DNA of 64,000 nt, from positions 52,312 to 116,311 of the forward strand of contig JADLDO010000042.1 of the NCBI GenBank assembly GCA_020846635.1, in the 5' to 3' direction. The notes beneath the pieces are model-generated. The model had not been told where the DNA came from, did not search any database, and saw only the letters and a program-made list of their open reading frames with translations. Below are positions 9,225-17,778 of this stretch, one piece after another (the stretch's first letter is position 1; the number at the start of each line of letters is the position of its first letter). A program made the translations under genes and the position numbers. The stretch is from Caldilineaceae bacterium (GTDB taxonomy: Bacteria; Chloroflexota; Anaerolineae; Caldilineales; Caldilineaceae).

Positions 9225-10531
9225 ACTGCTCCCCTGCTCTCGACGAGAGCCGGCAAGAGTTCGAAGTTTTGACGTGCTAGTTTGCGAACTTCAGGAATTC
9301 TCTGCCTGAGGTGCTGTTCAATCGCAGCACGATTGGTCCAGCATGCATCGATCTTGGCAATCATGTCACACGGGTCTGCCGGATCTGCAACGTAATCATC
9401 TACTTCTGCCACAGCAGCAAATCCCCGCAACTTATGGGCTTTTGGTTCGTGTCCATAATCTAGTATGACTGTAGGAACGAACTGGGACAGCCCAGCAACC
9501 GCCCCATGAATACGACCACTGACGAGCATATCGAATTGCCCGATAATTGCTTTCATTTGTGCCGCATCGTACACGTCTGAGAGGGTGAATACATCGATAT
9601 GCGGGTTACGCCGTTTAAGAATCTCCATGAACTGGTGGACAATCTGGTGGTCTCGCCCCTCGATCATCTTAAAGTTGGGTGGCTTTGTAAACCCATTATT
9701 GTGCGAGAGCAGGCAGACCCGCGCACTAAGTTTGGCCGATATATGCTCGACTGCCTCGACAAATGCGGCATATTCACTTTCGTCACGCGGCCAACGGCTG
9801 TATGGACCAACCGGCATATTCCAACCACACAAGACGAACCCAATCGTAGGCTTGTTCGGATCAACAATGTCCTCTTGATCAAATATCTTCATCATTTCTT
9901 CGTTGTCTCTGGCTTGAAACAAGAATGCTGGACAGGCCAGGGTTCGAAGATTCGCTGTGGAAATAGAGTCACTCCGCATTGCTTCTGTGCTAATGGGCTC
10001 GCGATTGGTTATCAAGGAGAACCGTTTCATCGCTATTCTCGCTAAGACCCGAGACCATTGCGAGTCGAACGGCCCCGGTGAACCCGCTAACAGAGCGGTA
10101 GGTTTTCCTAGCCAGTGGGCTGTTAAGTCCTTACATGCACCAATCAGATAACGGTTCTTACCTACCAATGATGCATTTTCGCCCCAAATATCGCCGCTGA
10201 AATCGATCACGAGATCCGCAGCTAGGACTTCGTCCATATATGCAGTTCTCGGAAGGACTTTATAGAATTTTGTAAGTGACGAGAGAGCTTCATAAAGCGC
10301 GATTCGGAGATCACTGTTGTTCCAGCCGTAATACAGCTCCATCGGTACACAGTCGACACATTCTCGGTGACAAAACTCATCACTCATTTGGAATGTGGTA
10401 CGAATTTGTGCCTCAGGAAAGACACGGTGCAACTCACGCACAAAGGGCTCGATAATGGCGTAGTTCCCTAAATTCCCATATTCCATTCGTCCCCAATGCA
10501 AAGTGCATTGCCCTGTTAACAATATGCGCAT
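9221..10531 (-). CDS. Polysaccharide pyruvyl transferase family protein
   Basis: This 436-residue protein starts MRILLTGQCTLHWGRMEYGNLGNYAII, the typical N-terminal Rossmann start and Gly-Asn-x-Gly-x-Asn-turn of the PF04230 family. The C-terminal half has the GRIHGAVAGLSQFVPTVIL segment (S-x-R-x-H-x4-A), characteristic of the domain. Members transfer pyruvate from PEP to sugar hydroxyls to make acidic ketals, but distant members may be glycosyltransferase-like. The gene overlaps WbqC at its end and follows the DegT gene by 12 bp. Confidence 0.78.
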   Translation of the reverse strand: MRILLTGQCTLHWGRMEYGNLGNYAIIEPFVRELHRVFPEAQIRTTFQMSDEFCHRECVDCVPMELYYGWNNSDLRIALYEALSSLTKFYKVLPRTAYMDEVLAADLVIDFSGDIWGENASLVGKNRYLIGACKDLTAHWLGKPTALLAGSPGPFDSQWSRVLARIAMKRFSLITNREPISTEAMRSDSISTANLRTLACPAFLFQARDNEEMMKIFDQEDIVDPNKPTIGFVLCGWNMPVGPYSRWPRDESEYAAFVEAVEHISAKLSARVCLLSHNNGFTKPPNFKMIEGRDHQIVHQFMEILKRRNPHIDVFTLSDVYDAAQMKAIIGQFDMLVSGRIHGAVAGLSQFVPTVILDYGHEPKAHKLRGFAAVAEVDDYVADPADPCDMIAKIDACWTNRAAIEQHLRQRIPEVRKLARQNFELLPALVESRGAV

Positions 10532-10543
10532 CGATTACCTCCA

Positions 10544-11638
10544 TCAGGGGACGCGTACCTGCTCACGAAGTACTGACTTAACAATTAAGCAGATCCTTGT
10601 TACGTCATCGCTGCTTAACTGTGGATATAAGGGCAAACACAGTACACGTCTGGCGATGCTTTCGGCAATCGGCAACCGCTCATACATAACGTAGGGCAAC
10701 TCGTTTAGTGGAGGAAAGAAATACCGTCTTGGGAACACTTCCTCACGGTTTAGAGCCGCCTGCGCGCACAAAAGGCTCTCTTCAGAAGAAAAAACGACAG
10801 GGTGGTAGGCGAAATTACGACGAGTGCCATCCAGTGCTTTGGGTCGTTGCAGGCCATTTCCATGCAGAAGTTTGTCATAGAGTTGGCTTATGGTGCGTCG
10901 CCTGGCAATCAAGTCATTGACCTCCGGCAGAACACATAGCCCCATAGCAGCGTGGAACTCGGAGTTCTTACCGTTAATGCCCACTCCCCAGAATTCTTCG
11001 GGAGCCCGATGCCCAAAATTGCGCATATAGGCGATGCGGCGGGCAAGTGCATCATCACTGGTAATGAGCGCGCCACCCTCAATGGTATGAAACAGTTTCG
11101 TTGCGTGGAAACTCAAGGTCGAAATATGACCAAAGTTCAGTAACGATCTGCCGCAATATTGAACACCAAACGCATGTGCCGCGTCATACAGAACTTTTAG
11201 CCCATGCCGATCGGCGATGGTCTGAATCCGCTCCACATCACATGGATTCCCGTAGACATGGGTTGGTAAAATTGCCGTAGTCGATGGGGTTATGGCCCCT
11301 TCAATTAAATCAGCATTAAGGCACAAAGTCTCTGGATCAATATCGACAAAGATGGGGTGGCAGCCCTCCCACACAATGCTGGACGTTGTTGCAACGTAGG
11401 AAAATGGCGTAGTAATGATCTCACCCTGCAGATCAAGCGCCTTAATGGCAATTTGCAAAGCAATCGTTCCATTGCTAACAAGGAAGAGGTGCTTCACTTG
11501 AAGAAATGCTTTGAGCTTTTCTTCAAGTTCACGAACGAGCGGGCCATTGTTAGTCACATAGTTACGTTCCCAAATTCCTTGTAGATAGCCAACATACCGT
11601 TCAATGGGTGGCAGATAGGTCTTTGTGACGTTGATCAT
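10544..11638 (-). CDS. DegT/DnrJ/EryC1/StrS sugar aminotransferase
   Basis: This 364-residue PLP enzyme begins INVTKTYLPPIERYVGYLQGIWERNYVTNNGP, as in dTDP/UDP-4-keto-6-deoxysugar aminotransferases of the VioA/DesI kind. SNGTIALQIAIKAL forms the PLP-phosphate region, the Asp is in LYDAAHAFG, and the Schiff-base lysine is in LSFHATKLFHTIEGG. It overlaps the Wzt gene by 4 bp. It probably converts a 4-keto nucleotide sugar to the 4-amino form, a step that WbqC and GNAT proteins often follow. It is distinct from the second aminotransferase at 31566. Confidence 0.85.
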   Translation of the reverse strand: MINVTKTYLPPIERYVGYLQGIWERNYVTNNGPLVRELEEKLKAFLQVKHLFLVSNGTIALQIAIKALDLQGEIITTPFSYVATTSSIVWEGCHPIFVDIDPETLCLNADLIEGAITPSTTAILPTHVYGNPCDVERIQTIADRHGLKVLYDAAHAFGVQYCGRSLLNFGHISTLSFHATKLFHTIEGGALITSDDALARRIAYMRNFGHRAPEEFWGVGINGKNSEFHAAMGLCVLPEVNDLIARRRTISQLYDKLLHGNGLQRPKALDGTRRNFAYHPVVFSSEESLLCAQAALNREEVFPRRYFFPPLNELPYVMYERLPIAESIARRVLCLPLYPQLSSDDVTRICLIVKSVLREQVRVP

Positions 11639-12960
11639 GGTTGTGATTCGCTTTCTACCAAGAACGACTTACTGAGGTTCTCGGTACACCACACGAAACT
11701 TGGACGCACGACGCCGGGCTCTTTACCATACCAAGCCCCACTGCGCTGCTCGGTCTCTACAACCTCAAAGGAGAGAGCTTCTTTCTCCGTGTGTACGACC
11801 TTGCTCCGATCGCGCACAATTAAGAGATGAATACGGTGTATTCCTGTATTCAAGAAATGATTCGGTATCTCACAAAGGCAGCGGGTCAACCCATGTTCAC
11901 TTGCGCTCTGCTGCCAATGGGGGCTGTGACAGGACGCTGTCGAAAATGCCATAACCTCTTCACCGACATATACATGCAGCGTTGCATGCAGTTGAGTAGA
12001 GTTTAGGTTCCAATACTCTATGCCAATTTGCAGGGGCATTTCCCGCGCAACAAAGGCTTCGCCTAGTTGATCTTCCTGTGTTACCCATACACGGTGCAGG
12101 CGGACGATTTCATTGCCTGGCGCGCGCTCTATGTCGTCCCAACATTGCTCCATTACTTTGGATGCCTGCAATTGTAGATAGTCGGCTACAATCTCCGAGG
12201 AAGGGCCTTCTTCCTGCACTTGACCCTGCTCCAGCCATATTGCCCGTGGACAGAGGCTGCGTAGAGCAACAAGATTATGGCTCACAAACAACACTGTGCG
12301 GCCCTCGGTTGCCACATCACCCATCTTGCCCAGGCACTTCTTCTGAAATTCCGCATCTCCAACCGCCAGCACTTCGTCAATAATCAAAATATCCGGCTCC
12401 AGATGCGCCGCCACCGAGAAGGCCAAGCGCACCTTCATGCCGCTGGAGTAAAACTTCACCGGCGTGTCGATAAACTTCTCTACCCCTGAGAAGCCCACAA
12501 TCTCGTCAAACTTGCGGTCCACTTCGGTCTTGCGCATGCCCAGGATCGTCGCATTCAGATACACATTCTCGCGGCCCGTCAGTTCGGGATGAAAACCTGT
12601 GCCTACCTCAAGCAGGCTGGCTACGCGTCCGTTGATCACGGCTCGACCACTGGTTGGTTCGGTGATGCGCGAGAGAATTTTGAGCAGCGTGCTCTTTCCT
12701 GCTCCATTGCGGCCAATGATGCCCAGTGTCTCGCCCTGTTCTACCTCAAAGGAAACATCCTTGAGCGCCCAGATGGTGTCACTTCCATCTTCATGACCAT
12801 TCTGGTCAAAGTGGGTACGCGCGCGCAGCCTCCGGAAGTTTCGTATGGGTGCTTTTGCCCAGCCCGTCAGAGCCTGCACCAGGCTCTCCGGCCGCGTCTC
12901 TTGCACGCCGATGCGATAACGTTTGGATAGAGTTTCAACTTGGATGGCACGATTTGTCAT
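11635..12960 (-). CDS. wzt: ABC transporter ATPase for polysaccharide export (Wzt-like, with C-terminal glycan-binding domain)
   Basis: This 441-residue protein has an ABC ATPase domain with Walker A GRNGAGKST (about residues 86-94), the H-loop region and signature FYSSGMKVRLAFSVA, and Walker B ILIIDEVLAVGD. This is exactly the Wzt/TagH subclass pattern. The extra ~180 residues at the C terminus correspond to the Wzt_C beta-sandwich, which in O-antigen systems recognises the modified non-reducing end of the chain. It partners the permease at 13095-13955 and indicates that the polymer is finished in the cytoplasm before export. Confidence 0.9.
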   Translation of the reverse strand: MTNRAIQVETLSKRYRIGVQETRPESLVQALTGWAKAPIRNFRRLRARTHFDQNGHEDGSDTIWALKDVSFEVEQGETLGIIGRNGAGKSTLLKILSRITEPTSGRAVINGRVASLLEVGTGFHPELTGRENVYLNATILGMRKTEVDRKFDEIVGFSGVEKFIDTPVKFYSSGMKVRLAFSVAAHLEPDILIIDEVLAVGDAEFQKKCLGKMGDVATEGRTVLFVSHNLVALRSLCPRAIWLEQGQVQEEGPSSEIVADYLQLQASKVMEQCWDDIERAPGNEIVRLHRVWVTQEDQLGEAFVAREMPLQIGIEYWNLNSTQLHATLHVYVGEEVMAFSTASCHSPHWQQSASEHGLTRCLCEIPNHFLNTGIHRIHLLIVRDRSKVVHTEKEALSFEVVETEQRSGAWYGKEPGVVRPSFVWCTENLSKSFLVESESQP

Positions 12961-13094
12961 GCTTCATGCGCCCCAGATGTAGCAAACTTTACAAGCGTTT
13001 CAATAGGTCAACCAGATTACGAGTGAACGGGTTACGGCTGAAAATGGATCTGAACTCTCCCCAACGCTCCTATCCACAAGATGGGCGGTTATAG

Positions 13095-13955
13095 CTAGGC
13101 GACATCGGCAAAGACGCGCTCCATGCGCCGGAAGTAGAACATGCCCGATATGACGAGCGTCAACGCACTGAGCGTACCGATCCCGATCAGATCCCAGGGC
13201 ATGGGCGTTGTACCCAACAGCGCCGCGCGGAAGCCTTCGATGACCCCTACCATCGGATAGAGCCCATAGAGCGGCCGGTATTGATCTGGAATCAGCGATG
13301 CAGGCCAAACCACCGGGGCCGCGTACATGAGGATTTGCGACAAGAAGTTCATGGCAAAGCGCACATCCCGATATTGGACGGAGAGAGCCGAGAGCCACAT
13401 GCCAATGCCTGCCGCTGTCAGCACCATCAGCAGCACCAGCAGTGGCAGCCAAAGTACATTCCAAGTCGGCGGCGTTCGATACCAAAGCATGAGCAGGCCG
13501 ACAATCGCAAAGGCAATGACAAAGTCGCTCAGCTTTGCCAGCACTGGCGTCATGGGAATCATCAAACGGGGGAAGTAGACCTTCGACAACATGTTCGAGT
13601 TCGAGATCAGACTTTGGGTCGAGGCACTCATCGCGCTGGAAAAGTATGTCCAGGGTACGAGGGCCGCATAGGAGAAGAGCGGATAGGGCACACCGTCGGA
13701 TGGGACATCGGCCAGCCGCCCAAAGATCACGGAAAAGACGACCATGCTAAAGATCGGCTGGAGCAAGGCCCAGGCGAAGCCCAGTACGGTCTGTTGGTAG
13801 ATCACTTTGATGTCGCGCCGCACCAGAAAATAGAACAGGTCGCGGTACTGCACCAACTCCTGCCAGTCGATGACCTGCCAGCCGCGCTTTGGCTCGATGA
13901 TGGTCTGCACAAAGGCATTCTGTCTGTTGTTGAGTGTCGCCGGTCTGATGCTCAT
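13095..13955 (-). CDS. wzm: ABC-2 type polysaccharide export permease (Wzm-like)
   Basis: A 286-residue membrane protein with about six hydrophobic segments, including FYFLVRRDIKVIYQQTVLGFAWALLQPIFSM at the N terminus and NFLSQILMYAAPVVWPASLIP. These are hallmarks of ABC-2 permeases that export O-antigen, teichoic acid or capsule. It lies 134 bp upstream of the Wzt gene on the same strand; that gap holds no recognisable gene. With Wzt it forms the inner-membrane exporter for the locus glycan. Confidence 0.9.
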   Translation of the reverse strand: MSIRPATLNNRQNAFVQTIIEPKRGWQVIDWQELVQYRDLFYFLVRRDIKVIYQQTVLGFAWALLQPIFSMVVFSVIFGRLADVPSDGVPYPLFSYAALVPWTYFSSAMSASTQSLISNSNMLSKVYFPRLMIPMTPVLAKLSDFVIAFAIVGLLMLWYRTPPTWNVLWLPLLVLLMVLTAAGIGMWLSALSVQYRDVRFAMNFLSQILMYAAPVVWPASLIPDQYRPLYGLYPMVGVIEGFRAALLGTTPMPWDLIGIGTLSALTLVISGMFYFRRMERVFADVA

Positions 13956-13977
13956 TTGGATTTTGTCCCGAACGCCC

Positions 13978-15351
13978 CTACCTATGGATCACATACCGCG
14001 TGTCGATGATCAAAGCCGCGTTGCGCTCGATCTCCTCCCAATCATAGATGTCATGGTCGGTGGCAATCACAAGGCAATCGACCGTCTTGAGCGACGCTGA
14101 TAGATCGCTGACACTTGCCATTGCCATGCCGTCGTGTTGGAAGGAGGGAATGTGCGGGTCGTGGTAGCAGACGGCTGCACCCTTCGCCTGGAGCAGGTGA
14201 ATAATATCCAGTGCCGGTGATTCACGGAGATCGCTCACGTTTTTCTTATAGGCAATACCCAGCACCAGGATGCTACTTCCCTTAAGCGCCTGCCCTGTGT
14301 CGTTAAGCCGGTCTTGCACCCGCTGTACCCAATAGCGCGGCATTTCTGTATTTACCTCGCTCGCCAGTTCAATAAAGCGTGCGTGATAGGCCAGCGTACG
14401 CAGCTTCCAGGAAAGGTATTGCGGGTCGATAGGAATACAATGCCCGCCTAATCCTGGGCCGGGCGTAAATTTCATAAAGCCAAAGGGCTTTGTTGCCGCG
14501 GCATTGATGACTTCCCATGCATCCAACCCCAACTTGTCGCACATCAGCAGCAATTCATTGGCGAGCCCAATATTTACCGAGCGGAAGGTGTTTTCAAAGA
14601 GCTTGACCATCTCGGCGGCGTCTGGTGAGGAAACGGGAACGAGGGTTGTGATCGCCTGACCGTAATAGGCCCTGGCTACCGCTGCACATGCGGGTGTGAC
14701 GCCACCTATCACCTTAGGCGTATTGTGAGTCATCCAGTCTGTGCGCCCAGGATCGATACGTTCGGGCGAAAAGGCGAGAAAGAAATCTTCGCCAATGCGC
14801 AAACCCTGCCCATTCTCCAACAGCAGCGGCAGAAGGATCTCGCGCGTGGTACCGGGGTAGGTGGTCGATTCGAGTACAATCACCATGCCGGGGTGGAGAT
14901 AACGCACGATTTCTTCCGTCGCTGCCACAATCGAGGAGATATCCGGGTCGCCGGTCTTGCTCAACGGGGTCGGCACACAGATTGAGACCGCATCGCACGC
15001 TGCGAGCGCAGCAAAATCGGTGGTTGCCTTCAATGCGCCCTGCTGCTTGATGGCGACGTGGAGGGCATCTTTGGCCCCGAGTGGGTCAGGGGCGATCCCA
15101 TTTGAGCCAACGGCTGCCTGGTAGACAGGCGCAGCCACATAGCGGCTCATTTCTGCCGAGGTGATATCGCCGATGTAGGATTCACCTTGCTGGATTGCCT
15201 CTACTTTGCGCCGATCCAGATCAATGCCGGTCACCTGGTAGCCGGCTCTGGCAAAATTAAGCGCCAGCGGCAAACCGACATATCCCAGCCCAATCACGGC
15301 AACCTGGGCATCACGCTGATTGAATTTCTCAATGAGTTGGTCTTGCATCAC
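13978..15351 (-). CDS. Nucleotide-sugar dehydrogenase (UDP-GlcNAc/ManNAc or UDP-Glc 6-dehydrogenase)
   Basis: This 457-residue protein has the NAD-binding VAVIGLGYVGLPLALNFARAGY near residue 18 and the catalytic Cys in GPGLGGHCIPIDP. The C-terminal domain contains VLGIAYKKNVSDLRESPALDI. This is the three-domain UDP-glucose/GDP-mannose dehydrogenase family, and the GGHCIP context favours the UDP-HexNAc 6-dehydrogenase branch (WbpA/WecC-like). It provides a uronic acid precursor. It lies immediately downstream of the nucleotidyltransferase of the lasso cluster, so polysaccharide genes resume here. Confidence 0.87.
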   Translation of the reverse strand: MMQDQLIEKFNQRDAQVAVIGLGYVGLPLALNFARAGYQVTGIDLDRRKVEAIQQGESYIGDITSAEMSRYVAAPVYQAAVGSNGIAPDPLGAKDALHVAIKQQGALKATTDFAALAACDAVSICVPTPLSKTGDPDISSIVAATEEIVRYLHPGMVIVLESTTYPGTTREILLPLLLENGQGLRIGEDFFLAFSPERIDPGRTDWMTHNTPKVIGGVTPACAAVARAYYGQAITTLVPVSSPDAAEMVKLFENTFRSVNIGLANELLLMCDKLGLDAWEVINAAATKPFGFMKFTPGPGLGGHCIPIDPQYLSWKLRTLAYHARFIELASEVNTEMPRYWVQRVQDRLNDTGQALKGSSILVLGIAYKKNVSDLRESPALDIIHLLQAKGAAVCYHDPHIPSFQHDGMAMASVSDLSASLKTVDCLVIATDHDIYDWEEIERNAALIIDTRYVIHR

Positions 15352-15373
15352 AACACCCCTAGTCGAACTTTGT

Positions 15374-16738
15374 TTACATAACTAACCATTCGCGCAGTGC
15401 ATCAACCTTATTCGTCTCTTGCGCCCAAACTTGCGTTGCTACGTCGTGGCGCATTAACTGTCGAATGATGCGCGGATAGCGAATGAACAGATCGAACACG
15501 CGCACCGGGTAATAAAGATAGAGACGCCATGAGTGGGGCGACAGGTGGTAGATGCTCGCCATGAGGTCAGGTGGCAGCAGGACACGTCGCAGCAGCCGCG
15601 ATGTCTTGTTGCTCTCTTGCCCGCCTTCCCACAGCTGCATAAATTCGGAGGAAAGCCGCTCTGAAGTGCTGCCAATCGTCAGGATCTGTTTACGGGCCGT
15701 CTCTAATACTTCTGCGTTGACTTCTGCATTGACAAAAGTCTCTGTGCTGACGCTAGCGTTCACAGTAGCGTTAACCGGAGAACGAATAACAGAAAGAGCG
15801 AGCGCCTCCATGACGGGAGCAGCTACACAACCAAAAAACTCATCCGTAAAATAGAGGGATAGCCCAACAGTTTTCGTCATGCGCCAACGCTCTGCAATAC
15901 ACTGCACCTTGTGCCAGTTGATCTGATCGTGGTAGCACCTCAGAATGGCTGCCAGGTCGCAAAAAGGGCGTATCCCCACGCCGAAGCCATGCTTGGCAAT
16001 GTGCAGACAGTGGTAAAGCAGAAGATGTTCATGGGATAGGCACAGTATTTCAACGCCGGCCATGCGAAAAGATTGTGCCTGGCTCCACAGTTCGCCAACA
16101 TCTACTGGGTAGGGGCGCTGGGGGCGCTGAATGTCCCAGTGCAGCTCGATGTTGAGATCTAGTTCGGCATGGGTGTAGGGAAGGTGATAATGGTTCTTCA
16201 AGCACCAATCGCGATGCTTCCAATCACTGAACCTATAGCCTAATCCTTGCAGAATGTTCTCCACCTGTGCCACCTCATTACGCTCGACTAGAATGTCTAT
16301 ATCCACCATGGGGCGGAGCGCCCGATCCTGATAAACAACCTGGGCTAGATAGACCCCTTTAAGCACAATGGCAGGGATGCCGGCCTGCTTGAGTTTCTTC
16401 GCCAGCTTCACCAACTGGGAGAAAATCTGTAGATTGCGCTGTGCGTTCAACAGGTAGCGCTGTTCAAACTGCGCCTGTGCTGCGGGCGGAATAGCTGCCC
16501 ACAAACCGGCATTGCTGTGAACTTGAAAATAGAGCAGTGGTGTTAATCCGTGTTTGTCTGCATAGTCGATTAATTCTTCCCAATCCATATCCGAGCAGTG
16601 GGATAATAGGTGCGCTGCCTCTTTTTCAATTGGCTCTCTCAGTGCATGAAGCAGCCACCGGATCGCCGCTGCTGATAGCGTTAGCTTCCGTCTCGATCCC
16701 GCACATTCATGATTGTCACACTGCTGTGTAAGGTTCAT
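15374..16738 (-). CDS. Nucleotidyltransferase-family protein of the lasso-peptide cluster
   Basis: This 454-residue protein contains the PF14907-type nucleotidyltransferase core: VKLAKKLKQAGIPAIVLKGVY, then RPMVDIDILV with the DxD metal pair, and later a LCLSHEHLLLYHCLHIAKHG region. Such proteins accompany HprK-like kinases in paeninodin-type lasso clusters, where they are proposed to act on the phosphorylated peptide. An insertion rich in Asn-Ala/Val repeats (NATVNASVSTETFVNAEVNAE is partly duplicated) sits near residue 320 and looks like tandem duplication. It lies 29 bp downstream of the kinase gene. Family firm, precise reaction inferred. Confidence 0.8.
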   Translation of the reverse strand: MNLTQQCDNHECAGSRRKLTLSAAAIRWLLHALREPIEKEAAHLLSHCSDMDWEELIDYADKHGLTPLLYFQVHSNAGLWAAIPPAAQAQFEQRYLLNAQRNLQIFSQLVKLAKKLKQAGIPAIVLKGVYLAQVVYQDRALRPMVDIDILVERNEVAQVENILQGLGYRFSDWKHRDWCLKNHYHLPYTHAELDLNIELHWDIQRPQRPYPVDVGELWSQAQSFRMAGVEILCLSHEHLLLYHCLHIAKHGFGVGIRPFCDLAAILRCYHDQINWHKVQCIAERWRMTKTVGLSLYFTDEFFGCVAAPVMEALALSVIRSPVNATVNASVSTETFVNAEVNAEVLETARKQILTIGSTSERLSSEFMQLWEGGQESNKTSRLLRRVLLPPDLMASIYHLSPHSWRLYLYYPVRVFDLFIRYPRIIRQLMRHDVATQVWAQETNKVDALREWLVM

Positions 16739-16767
16739 AGCCCCTCATGCGTACCGGATTTGACTGG

Positions 16768-17700
16768 TTACTCTTCCAAAAGCTGTTGGTGTACCAACTG
16801 CGCGATTTCAGAGACAGAGGCCAGAGAAGATGGGCGTTCTAGTGCATAGATCGGTACTTGCTCCACAAGCTTGGTGCATTGGCGCATATGCCGTATCGTC
16901 TCGCTCCCGTGGAGAAATTTTCTGCCGAAACGAGCCATATAGGAGTGGCTCATCACCTGGATCAAGCCCTCTCTTACGGAGAGCCGTTTGATTGCCGGAA
17001 CGGGACCTTCGCCCAACACATAAAGCTGCTTCAAAGGCACAGGAGCCTGTGAGAACCCGTCGATAATGCGACGAGCGCGCTTGTCATATCCAGAGGTGAG
17101 GCGCGGCAAGCGATCCGGGTCATCCCCTAAGGCTGAAGCGGCTGCATCCGGCCAGAGCTTGAATTGCGGAAAACCGGGCAGAACTGTCAGCGCCTTGTGG
17201 CATTCACCCACCCTGCTGCCGCCCAATGCGACAATGTCGTCGGCCAGGAAGCAGTCTCCCTGTGCATAGAGGGAGGCGGCTAGGGTGGATTTCCCCTCTC
17301 CTTTTGCCCCCATAAACGCAACCGCCGCGCTGTGGTGTGCAACAGCGCTGGCGTGCAGGCTCAGAAAGCCGCGCTGATAGAGCAGTATCGCGGTGACAGG
17401 CCCCAGAAGGAGCAGGCGAATGAGCTCCTCATCTGCCGCTGCCGCTGACGATAGCGAGCGTTCGTCGATAATGACTTCTCTGCCATCTTGCACCCAAAAG
17501 TTTCCAAGCTCATTCCAAGAGCAGAGCGCCCCTGCTCCAATGGCGTGACAATAGCTGGTGGTAGCTTCACTCTCCGGTCGAGGGTGGTTGATTTTCCCCA
17601 ATCGAATCACGACATCCGCCGCAGCGTTTGTTGTCGCTGTCAATTCGGGCAAAGCCAACTCGGAGTGGATGCTAAGGCCAAACGCCTGGTAGAAGTACAT
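16768..17700 (-). CDS. HPr-kinase-like serine kinase (lasso-peptide tailoring kinase)
   Basis: This 310-residue protein has an HprK-type P-loop GAKGEGKST (residues 131-139) followed by GDCFLADDIVALGG with the acidic pair of the HprK active site. The N-terminal ~100 residues form the beta-rich domain seen in lasso-cluster kinases and absent from classical HprK. In paeninodin-type clusters this enzyme phosphorylates the C-terminal Ser of the precursor. The candidate precursor here ends in Ser, which fits. The gene sits between the cyclase and nucleotidyltransferase genes. Confidence 0.82.
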   Translation of the reverse strand: MYFYQAFGLSIHSELALPELTATTNAAADVVIRLGKINHPRPESEATTSYCHAIGAGALCSWNELGNFWVQDGREVIIDERSLSSAAAADEELIRLLLLGPVTAILLYQRGFLSLHASAVAHHSAAVAFMGAKGEGKSTLAASLYAQGDCFLADDIVALGGSRVGECHKALTVLPGFPQFKLWPDAAASALGDDPDRLPRLTSGYDKRARRIIDGFSQAPVPLKQLYVLGEGPVPAIKRLSVREGLIQVMSHSYMARFGRKFLHGSETIRHMRQCTKLVEQVPIYALERPSSLASVSEIAQLVHQQLLEE

Positions 17701-17778
17701 CTTTCGTCCTCAGTAGGGCCAAAGCACTGTTTCACGAACTGGCACAAGGTTAAGGGTAACGCTCATTGGGCTGCTGAT

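Noticed and set aside
13000..13485. 161-residue open frame on the minus strand over the Wzm gene
   Set aside because: It lies in another frame of a clear ABC-2 permease, and its His/Arg/Ala-rich composition is typical of a shadow frame.
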